Shown: positions 44,606-53,942 of the stretch, piece after piece
Layout: each line of letters opens with the position of its first letter
Numbering within the stretch: the stretch's first letter is position 1
Origin: Nemania diffusa
Lineage: Eukaryota > Ascomycota > Sordariomycetes > Xylariales > Xylariaceae
Assembly: GCA_038501195.1 (NCBI GenBank)
Contig: JBBPUQ010000002.1
Coordinates: forward strand, 2,356,001-2,420,000
DNA: 64,000 bases
Reading direction: 5' to 3'
Made by a program: the position numbers and the translations under genes
The notes under the pieces: generated by a model
The model's input: only the letters and a program-made list of their open reading frames with translations
The model's database searches: none
Told to the model about the DNA's origin: nothing

Positions 44606-47600
44606 TTAAATCTCCTTCACGAAGCCAACTTCAACCACTCTGTCCATGGCTAGCCTGAGATTCGCGATCTTCGCACGTGTGTTGTCTCGAAGGAAGAGAA
44701 AAGTTTCGAGTAAGAGGCGTCTGAAAATCGAAGTGCCCAATTTGATCTTCATCTGCTCCTTGCCCACAATGTACATGACCTTGGTAGCAAATGCGCGGTC
44801 GAGACGGGCTAGTTCCTCACGCACTTTGGCATCAGCAAGCTCAGCTGGCCCGCTTGACGGCTGTTTTTCCCTCGAGCTGCTTTCCGATGGTGGTGTTTCA
44901 CTTAAAGCGGTGCTGCTACCTTGGGAAGTAGCCCTCGCCTCGGGTGACTGGCCGTCGAAACTTTCGTCGGAGTCACTAGCTTGTTGTACCACGAACTTGC
45001 GAACCTGTTCGTATATCAGAGCAGCCAGATCGGGCGTAATCACCTCGTCCATGAACCCATGGCGGACTACGAGTCTATAACAGCCAGGTATAGCCCCTAG
45101 TCTCGAAATTACGTATCGTTCGCCCGATGCTATTGTAGGGATCTCGACGGGGTGTAAGTGGAAAAAGATCATGATCTCTGGAACTGCCCCGAATTTCGTT
45201 ACAAATTGTGTGAACCTGTGTAAAATAAGAGTTAGCGAGTGCTTAAGTAGCTACATATTTTGCATAATTTAGAGGCTATGGCAAGTTTGAAAAAAAATAG
45301 ATATCAAATACGTACACAGTAGGTGTGAGAACACCTGTCTTGTCGAAATATATGCCAAAGCCACGGATAGGAGTGACCGTGCCACCTCCCCACCGCGTTG
45401 TGAGGGATAGCTTGTCATCAGCACCTTTCTTGATTAGTTGGTTTGGCCGGAATCGGTCTTCTGCCTCGGCGTTCCATTGACTTTCCTTTCCAAAACGCCA
45501 GAGCATGAAGATACTAGCTAAAACAGCTGCAAGCGTGAGAGTAAACCAGGCGCCGTCTGGAACTTTGTTGAGGGCCGAAGTAAGGTAAAGGCCATCGTGG
45601 GTCGCAAAAAAGAGCCATGGTAGAAAAACGTAATAGGGAGGTATGCGCCATACAATGAGAGCCACGAGAGTTACGAAACATGTATCGAAAAATGTTACAA
45701 AAATGACACAGACACTAATAAACTGTATAAGCGAAATTCGAGAAATCTTTGATGGAAATAACATACCCATAGGCATTTCCTAAACGTGTCGTATTGGAGT
45801 AGACAGCTGTCACAAGAACTGTTCCTACTAATAGGATCCAATTGAGAAAAGGGACGTAAAGCTGGCCATGGAACTTGGTGGATGTGTGGACAATCTTCAT
45901 TTGAGGACAGTAGGATAGCTTCATCAACTGGCTCACAAGCTACAAGGGCGTTAGTAAATCTGTTTGTATGCTACTTGATAATAGGGGATATGACCTGAAA
46001 GCAAGCTGTGATCATAGCTTGAGAGGCTACAATGGCGGCGAGGACAGCAATGATCAGACTTGGGTAGAGAAGTCCTGGCGGGACGGAATTGAAGAAAGGG
46101 TTCGAGTAGGCTTCTGGATGGACACTAATAAAGGCGGCCTGTCCAATATAGGCAAGAAGCAAAGCTGGATAACAATAGCCGAGCCAGCTGATTTGAATTG
46201 CTCGCATGCTAAAAGCGCCAACTTCAAACACGAAATATTAGCATTTCCGTTCCAAAATTAACCCCCCAAAAAATACATGTGCGGTGCACAATGTGTTGTA
46301 AAACGACGCATCATTATAATGGTATATATGCTCCGTGACACATTGGATAGTAGAAAGTGATCAACTCCTGGAATAACTTACGATCTGCAAACAAAGCCTC
46401 CACACCGGTGAAAGATAGCAAAATTCCACCTAGCATCTTCCATGCCTCAGTCTTGCCTTGGACGAAGAAATGTATGGCATAGTATGGCGAGAATGCCTTG
46501 AGCACAGAGTGGTCATACTTGACCAAATTGTAGACACCAAAGACAGCGTTAAACGCAAGCCAGATAAGGACGATGGGAGCAAATGTGCTTGCAAGCCTGG
46601 TTAGGCCTAAGGGTTGAATCGCAAAGAGTAAGATCAATATGCCGCTGGAGGTGCCGACTATAGTCGAGCTAGTTATGTGTGGGCTCACAACCGAAAGTCC
46701 CTGGATAGCACTGTAGCAAAAGAAGTAGTCAGCAGTCGGCGCAACAAATAATGCTCGGTTGTGTGACGTGGAACAAGTGCTCATGGGCCCATTGATTGAT
46801 ATGAAGCAGGTTGGTTTTAAGCATGATGCCAACTCACCCAAGGACTGATTGTGCCGGTGTTAGAATACCGTCGGCGATGACCATAGAGACGGATAAGACC
46901 CCAATAACTTTCAGAAGGCCACGAAGGAATTTGCTACCTTCCATCCGTCTGCGTACCGACTGGTTGCTAGGACTTAAGTCCTGTGTCTGATGCCGTTCCA
47001 TTTTAACCAGAGCGGCTTCTCGAGGGTCTCGTTCGGTCAAGTTGGCCTGATGAGATCATGTTAAACTGGCATTCTAGTATAATGTGTATAATCATAATCT
47101 GAATGTTTTGATTACTCACGTAGCGGGTCAGTAACGAGTAGCAACTAAAAGTGCCGCCCTCGCCTTGGTTGTCGGCGCGCAACACGATCAGTACGTATTT
47201 AAACGTCACCATGATCGTTAGTGACCAAACTGGCGGTTCACTTTGGTTAGTTTGGGCTGCTAGATGGGACAAAATATGGGAGAGGGCGATAGAGGGTTAC
47301 TACTTACTGATGACCGAGAGAACCTCAACAAGCCGGTCATACGAGGGCGCCGAAGTAAATGTACTGGAATAGACATATAGCGGACTGTTATTGCGACACA
47401 ATTAGCGTTCTGTTGTGTGTAGTTTCAAGTTAGAAGTCTGAAAATAAATATCTTACCTTGTACCAATATCACCGTAAATGGCACCGGTAGACTGGTAAGC
47501 CAACCTTTACACCAGGGAACGCCAGTCAGCTTGGGCTAATAACAACGAATGGAAACATGGATATATGCTAGCTATAATCCAAATTCCAAATAGAAGGGGG

Positions 47601-47860
47601 TTACGCTACCAGAGCAACGTTGTCCCCTTGAATACCTGTTTCTTCTTGCTATCCTGCTGGAGCCAGTCGGCGTTCGCATCCTCGACGTCGCTGGCATCCT
47701 CAGTCCGGCGGTCCTGCGAGGCACTGCGACGTCTGTCACCGGGCTTGCGAGTTCTCGACAAGCTCCGGGTGTTGTAGACGCCGCCGAGACTCGCTGGCTC
47801 GGACCGCTCTGGCTTTATGGCATCGACATCGTCGTCAAAAGTGAGGGCTGGTTGGGCCAT
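44606..47860 (-). CDS. hak1: High-affinity potassium transporter, HAK/KUP/KT family
   Basis: Plasma-membrane K+ uptake system, 810 aa. Ten exons on the minus strand: 47860..47610, 47506..47459, 47384..47308, 47229..47120, 47046..46838, 46710..46382, 46221..45995, 45939..45767, 45714..45316 and 45215..44606. Family motifs appear across junctions: [58 protein letters not shown], then [20 protein letters not shown] and [15 protein letters not shown]. About 12 hydrophobic segments are visible. The cytosolic C-terminus keeps [12 protein letters not shown] plus a Ser/Glu-rich insert and ends FVKEI. The intron after exon 7 has the odd donor GTCATA. The start at 47860 ([11 protein letters not shown]) precedes the acidic, Arg-rich cytosolic N-terminus. 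Confidence 0.92.
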
Positions 47861-49877
47861 AATTAGCGTGTGATTAGTAGAGTGATGGCACGCAGCTGGT
47901 GAGCTGCTGCTTCGTATAGACAAAGACAAAATAGCCAAATGCGTAAGCTGGCTGGCTGTGGGTATAGAGTTAATTGTATAGGTTGTAGGATTCAATCTAG
48001 GCGACCAAACACCTTGCCTTGCAGATCAGGACTCGGGAGTCGTAGTAGGTACCAGGAGACAATAGAATGGTAACAACTTGGAAGCAAGATTTCAAGAGAA
48101 ATTGGTTGAAATAATAACTGGTATATGTATCGGCGTCTTAGCCCTATCTCCAAAATCGGGACCAAGCGCGGCCGACTTATCTAAAATGAAAGAATACGTG
48201 ATTGGATGGGCAGCTAATCTGTTCCCTTCGTTTTGCTAATACTGTAGAGTAAGGGCACGTGTGCTAGATGTCCAGACTGACTGGGACAAAGCAGGTTTCT
48301 GGTTTTGTTTTTGGCTGTGGCGTGGAGCGCGTAGTGTGGCGACCAATTTCCTGGTGGATGTAGACCTCTGCGCTGCGAAGTTATTCGGATAACAACTTGA
48401 TATCACTCTGCCCGCAATAAGTGGTAAGGCTGGAGCTGCCCTTACCAGCAGTTCTACATGCCTTGGCTGGAGTGGCGTGGCGGTGGTGGTTCGCTTACCT
48501 CCTAGTGTAGCTAGAACTATTCTGTATCTGTCTAGACGAAGTGGTGAAAGCTTAACCCTTAGCTGTCAAAATTTCATACTGCACTAGTACGTACCCGGCG
48601 TGGTAAGGTACATCTTACTTACAGTACTTACTTACTCATGCATCTTACCTACTGTAGTTGTATGTATCTAACCCTTACCTGCATGCAACTCCATCTTCCC
48701 CCCTAACAATGTGGAGATAAGCCGTTCGATCTCACTATTATAGGGAAATCTTCCTCACATAGGACAGCTCCTGTGGGGTGATTTGCGAGGTTTTTTTTTG
48801 GTCTTTTTTAAGGTTTTAGGTTTTCCTCTTTGAGGTAACTTCACCGGCCAGACTAGTTCTTTCAGCTGAGCAGATGGAGGGATTAATTTGGCTCTTGAAC
48901 AGAATACCTAGTGTAGTTGCACAAGACACACGAAGGCAAATATTGTTATCGACGGAAAGCCACGGCTGGCCAGAGCGGTCAGGGCTCAGGGCAGCCAAGC
49001 AGGTAGGCTGAAAAGAGACTGGACTGGAACCCAACATGCAGGTAGATACATACCTAGGTCTGAAGGAAGCGAAGAGTGGGGGTCTCACATGCATACATAT
49101 AAGCCGAGATGCGGTAAACCCAATCCGGGGTGGACGCTAAGGTTACAGACTTACACAGTAGGGTCAGCTCAGGAATGATGTCACATCGCACGCATCCAAT
49201 CTGACATGGTACATGCGCATAACCTCAGTATATTCGTAGGTGGGTACAGAGTACGCAGCAACCAGACCCCATGCAGCCAGCCATGCTCCAACAAGCCATG
49301 CACCGCGCCCACCCATCGAAATACGCCGACCAAAATCAGTTGGAGAGCTTATCGGCGCGATAATCCATTGTGAAAGGGATGGAGGCCTCCTGCACTAGAC
49401 AGACCTACCTACTTAACCTACCTAGCTCTCTAGACTAGTCTATGGAGTAGGGAGCAACACATGTAATATTAACCCTGGAAATTGTCGTGGGTTGTTTTTC
49501 TCCACGATAACTATCCGACGATAATGTGGTCATGTGTGTAGGTGCGTATGTATGCGCGCACGTTTGCACGCTTCTAATATTATTATCAAAATTTTCCACG
49601 CAACCTTCAAGGCTAGCAACGGGCTGGGAACGATCTGCGGCATTTTTTATAGTCTCTGTTTCATTTTGTCTAGCATCGGAATTAGTCTCAGGAACCTGAC
49701 TTTAGTGATGTCGGATATCCAATGCTGTCTATCTATCTAGAGATCAAAGTAAATCAAATGTACTTTTCGCTGTCTTTGCATGCCCTTTTTCTTTTTTAGA
49801 TGACGATGTTCGCTTTTGTTTTAAACCTCACAGGATATGCGCCTCAGCATCAACATCAGCATATTTAGTCAGGCTAA
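47861..49877. other. Intergenic spacer, 2.0 kb
   Basis: Upstream of the potassium transporter and downstream of the aminotransferase. TTACTTACTTAC-type and TACCTAC words occur near 48600-48670 and 49400. A T9 run is at about 48790. No gene or RNA was supported. Confidence 0.4.
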
Positions 49878-51286
49878 TCAATTGCCATTCGCTGTGCCAG
49901 TTACTTTCGTACCGTCTTCCTGAGTGATACGGAAGCACCAGTTGAACTCGTCCTGGACTTTCCCAAGCTGGATGGCCCTCAGTTGAGTCAAAAGTCGCGT
50001 GCAGATGGGACCAATGTCCTCGTCATCCTGCGAATCTGGCGCGTAGGTAACCTTTTCAGAGTCCTGATCGGACGACAACCTCTCGTGCTTTCCGATTGCA
50101 GAGGTGATAGATTTCGGCGATGTTGGGGCCTCGCGGCGAGTGATCGACCGAATGGGCACGAGCGCTGCTGCTGTGCCGGCTGCCATGACCTCGGTGAATG
50201 TGGGCAGCTCCGAGTATTTAATCTGCTCCCTTATTAGTACCACTAAGAAGATACTCCAAATAGTATCCGATCACGTACAGATCTGTGTTCGACTTTCCAC
50301 CCGAAACTCTGTGCGATACCCAATATACTCTCGGATGTTACACTTTGGATTACGTTTTTGGAGTCGGGAACCGCAATTGTCACGCTGTCGCCGTCTACTT
50401 TGGCCCCAATGAATCCGCTCGTGCTGAACTCATCAATCTCGGAGCGCGTGGCACTGTCGAGATGCAGGGTGATGCCGTATCCTTCCTTTCTTGCCTTGTC
50501 ACTCCACCTCAGCACCCTAAAAATAGATTAGTATCTCTTCCCTACCAAGTAGAAGGTTATGTATGAGGATTGAGGGTGCTTATTATAAGACAAGGGAAAG
50601 AAGAGGAAGGAGAGAAAGGTGGGCTCACGGGGCATAATTTCCACCAATTTTGGCGCTCCCCGTGCCATTGGGCGCGGAACGGTCGAAGTCGTCAAGGACG
50701 AGACACTTGACCAGATGACTGCCGTGGTAGACGCCGGTCGGCATGACGAAGACGCAGAACATGTACTCCTCGGGGGGCACGAGGCCCAGCTGCGCGCTGG
50801 AGCCGTAGATCTGCGGGCGGATGTACATGGCGGCGCCGGTCTCGTGCGGCGGGACGAACTCGGCGTTAAGCCAGACGGCCGCCTTGACGGCGTCAAGGAA
50901 CAGCTCCTCGGGCACGACGGGGCACGAGATAAACTCGGCCGAGCGCTGCATGCGCACCGCGTTCCGGTCGGGGCGGAACACCGTAATCTGGTCATCGGGC
51001 GTGCGGAAGGCCTTCAAGCCCTCGTAGGCCTGTTGGCCGTAATTCAGAGCGGGCGCCATGCCGTGGAGCCGGATGTACGGGTCGGTGACGAACTGGAGGG
51101 GCGTCCATTTGCCCGTCTTGACCGAGTAGTGCGATTCGATGTGGCCATTCACTTCTTTCGGTCAACGTCTATACACCCCACGTGTTGTCTATTTGAGGAC
51201 TGCGCTTGCTCACCTTCACGCACCCGGAAACCAACGTCAGCCCAGTCGATGGTGTTGACCGGCGGTGGGGGGAATTGAGGCGCCAT
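49878..51286 (-). CDS. Branched-chain amino acid aminotransferase (class IV PLP enzyme)
   Basis: Transfers amino groups between Leu/Ile/Val and 2-oxoglutarate. Exons 51286..51214, 51151..50629, 50516..50279 and 50222..49878; predicted length 392 aa. The N-terminus MAPQFPPPPVNTIDWADVGF has no clear mitochondrial presequence, suggesting a cytosolic form. Core motifs are RVREVNGHIESHYSV, GMAPALNYGQQAYEGLKAFR and FRPDRNAVRMQRSAEF. The PLP lysine is predicted at Lys192 in GSAKIGGNYAP. The C-terminal part has STSGFIGAKVDG, SESILGIAQSFGW and ELPTFTEVMAAGTAAALVPI. The acceptor at 51152 was chosen to give VREVNGH; an acceptor three bases upstream would add one Glu. Some fungal relatives lie in toxin or secondary-metabolite clusters, but there is no such cluster here. 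Confidence 0.9.
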
Positions 51287-51693
51287 GATGTCTTTCTAGG
51301 TTACTTTGTCGACTATTAATTGAGTATGCGAAAGTCTAACAGCTCTTTTAGTTCCTTGCGAAGACTTGAGGTTATTAAACTGTGGACAATGCTGTCAATA
51401 ACAGGGCGTAGGGCGTGTCAAAAATGAGTTTGATGCAGCTGTAAGTAAGACCAGGTCTGCATCTAGTTTTAGCTCCGGTTACGGAGTGGATTAGCTGCTG
51501 AAATGCAGAAATGCAAGTGTACAGAAGTGTCATGTCATTGGTGGGGCTTCGGCCGTGGTGTTCCATCCCTACCTACCTACTACCTAGGTAACTACCTAGG
51601 TAAGACCCATGAAAAGGGCGATTGACAAGTCGTCTACTCAGCAATTGCTTTTTTACCGCTTTCTCCGCAAAGCTACAACGCTATGCGTATAGT
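51287..51693. other. Intergenic, aminotransferase promoter side and left flank of the AT-rich block
   Basis: About 400 bp of normal composition with a TACCTACCTACTACCTAGG run near 51570-51600. It ends where the 14-bp direct repeat begins. Confidence 0.45.
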
Positions 51694-51707
51694 ATAAGCT
51701 CGGCGAT
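51694..51707 (+). repeat. Left copy of 14-bp direct repeat flanking the AT-rich block
   Basis: The word TATAAGCTCGGCGA occurs here and again at 59672-59685 in the same orientation. The following TTTGTTG is also shared if a 2-bp gap is allowed. This is the expected pattern for a target-site duplication. Confidence 0.7.
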
Positions 51708-52755
51708 TTGTTGTTGTTGTTGTAGTCTATAACGCCTATGCTTGCAATATCGTTTTAGCTGCTTTTTTTAGAGGAACTTGAAGCGTGCTGAGCCAGTTTA
51801 ATATACATGAAGTTATTTTTATTTTTACTATTTTATTTAGCAAATTCTGTTTTTTAGTATGTAGCTTTTACAAGCTTTTCTTGCAAGTACTTTTTTATTA
51901 GTTAAAAGTGTTTTATATTTATTTAAATCTGTACATATAGTTTATATAAGAAATAGCTACATAGTTTATAATTTATAAAGCTTATAAAATTTAGTGTTTG
52001 CTAAGTATTATTTAGTAAAAAAGCTTGCTTTTTTTTAAAAAATGCTGAGTATTTTGTATATTACTTAAAAAAATCTTAAACTTATATAAAAAATAATAAA
52101 TAATATTATAAGCTGTTTTATTTAAAACAGCTGTTTTTTTAGTTTTTTTATTTATATTACGTTGTTTAGCTTTTTTTATAAAGTAAGCTTTTCGATCTTT
52201 TTATTTTTGTGTTTATATTTACATTTTTAACTTTTTATAAAGTAAATTGTTTTTTACTTAACATGTACAAATATTACTATAAAACACTGTAGCTGCTATA
52301 AAATTTTAGAACATTTTCAGGTTTTTTATTAAGTTTTTAAAATAAGCTTCTTTTTTTTTTTAAATATATAAATAACGTTTTATACGCTTTTTAAATAGCT
52401 AAAGCTATTTTAAAAACTATACTAGCATTTTTTTACAATATACTAAGTACTTAAAAGTTTTAACTTTTTTGTAGCTATATTTTAGCTTAGCTTTTTTATG
52501 TTAAAACTGCTTGTAATATTAAGCAAAGTTTTTATGTTTTGTTTAAATTACAAAAAACTAATGTAGTTTTTTTTTTTTTAAAATAAGTTCTATAAACACT
52601 TTGATATTATAGCTTAGTTTTTACTGTTTATATTGTAGCAACAGCTTATGCCTTCGTTTTTAACGAAGGAGGAACGACTGAGTGAAACGAAAGGTTACTT
52701 AGTGTCGTAAAAAATTCCCAGCAGAATTCTATGGCCGAAATAGGTAATTTTGCCT

Positions 52756-52848
52756 TCCTATTTGGGAAAAGTGGGTCAGCTGGTTGTCGAAAAATTTCCA
52801 GGACAGTTTTTCATCCCAAATAGGAAATTCTCTATGCCTATTTGGGTA
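52756..52848. repeat. TCCTATTTGGGA inverted-repeat trio
   Basis: TCCTATTTGGGA at 52756-52767 is exactly inverted as TCCCAAATAGGA at 52814-52825, and a third close copy (GCCTATTTGGGTA) lies at 52836-52848. Lies at the left side of the island; may form a stem with a 46-nt loop. Confidence 0.65.
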
Positions 52849-53024
52849 TAGTTTGTCCAATTCGGCTTCAATCGCATGCACGCGGCTATAATCGGCTAAA
52901 CCGGCTACACCTACGTACAGGCTGTCTTCTACACATACAATCTTTACAGAAAGCCTACGGAGCCTATGTTATAGGCACCCAACAATACACACACACACAT
53001 ATTCACCTACTACTCTGACAGGTG

Positions 53025-53690
53025 GCTAACCGACCTACCTACCTGTTAGGTGACCTATTTGTCAGGTGACCGACTTACCTGCCAGTTGACTTGCCGACCT
53101 ACCAGGTCACTTGCCAGCCGGTCTACCTGCCAACCAGGTGACTTACCGGCCGACCTACCACCTTACCAGTTGGCCTACCGACCTGCTGGCCTGTTAGGTG
53201 ACCTACTGGTCAGGTGACCAACCTACCTACCAGTCAACCTACCTACCTGCCAGTCAGGTGACTGACCGACTTACCTAGTGACCTGCCAGCCTACCAAGTA
53301 GGTCACCAGCCGGCCTACCTACCTGCCAGGTGACCTGCCGACCTACTAGGTCACTTGCCAGCCGGTCTACCAGCCAACCAGGTGACTTACCAGTCAACCT
53401 ACTTACTTACCAGTCAACCTACTTACTTACCAGTCAACCTACCTACTTACCAGTCAACCTACCTACTTACCAGTCAACCTACCTACTTACCAGTCAACCT
53501 ACCTACTTACCAGTCAACCTACCTACTTACTAGTCAACCTACCTACTTACCAGTCAACCTACCTACCTACCAGTCAGGTGACTGACCGACTTACCTAGTG
53601 ACCTGCCAGCCTACCAAGTAGGTCACCAGCCGGCCTACCTACCTGCCAGGTGACCAACTGACCTACCTACCTACCTGCAGACCTAACTGC
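53025..53690. repeat. Degenerate ACCTACC/AGGTGAC satellite
   Basis: About 660 bp built from variants of ACCTACCTACCAGTCAACCT and CAGGTGACC. It contains an 85-bp segment repeated exactly 320 bp apart (53251-53335 and 53571-53655), and a second imperfect duplicate about 242 bp apart (53094 and 53336). It shows both local slippage and larger segmental duplication. Confidence 0.85.
53381..53580. repeat. 20-bp tandem repeat, about 10 copies
   Basis: Units of ACTTACTTACCAGTCAACCT with few changes run in 20-bp register. Because 20 is not a multiple of three, the array stays open in successive frames and yields a fake 20-residue protein repeat (LPTYQSTYLLTSQPTYLPVN). Confidence 0.9.
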
Positions 53691-53716
53691 AAGTCAACAA
53701 GGGCCCAGGACCTAGG

Positions 53717-53814
53717 GCTAGGATTGGAAGGGCTAGGATTGGAAGGGCTAGGATTGGAAGGGCTAGGATTGGAAGGGCTAGGATTGGAAGGGCTAGGATT
53801 GGAAGGGCTAGGAG
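53717..53814. repeat. 15-bp tandem repeat, six full copies plus a partial
   Basis: GCTAGGATTGGAAGG starts at 53717, 53732, 53747, 53762, 53777 and 53792 without change. A diverged partial copy begins at 53807. Confidence 0.93.
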
Positions 53815-53825
53815 GAGGCGTTAAA

Positions 53826-53942
53826 AACGAAGGCAGTCCTCTCCTTTAGCTGGGAGGGAGCGGGAGCCGCGCGCGCGAAGCGCCTACGCGGCGGAGCACA
53901 CGGTTGGTAGGAAGGAGGCTAAAGGAGAGGGCTGCCTTCGTT
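53826..53942. repeat. 117-bp hairpin element with 25-bp arms and GC-rich core
   Basis: The left arm (53826-53850) starts AACGAAGGCAG and ends CTCCTTTAGC; the right arm (53918-53942) is its reverse complement with a single G:T-type mismatch. The core is very GC-rich (CCGCGCGCGCGAAGCGCC) and holds a nested stem GCCGCG/CGCGGC (53866-53871, 53887-53892). It looks like a MITE or structured satellite end; no coding capacity. Confidence 0.8.

Noticed and set aside
53330..53585. Two overlapping ORFs with 20-residue Thr/Tyr/Pro-rich repeats
   Set aside because: They arise from the 20-bp tandem array, which stays open because its unit lacks stop codons in the frames used. No independent coding evidence.
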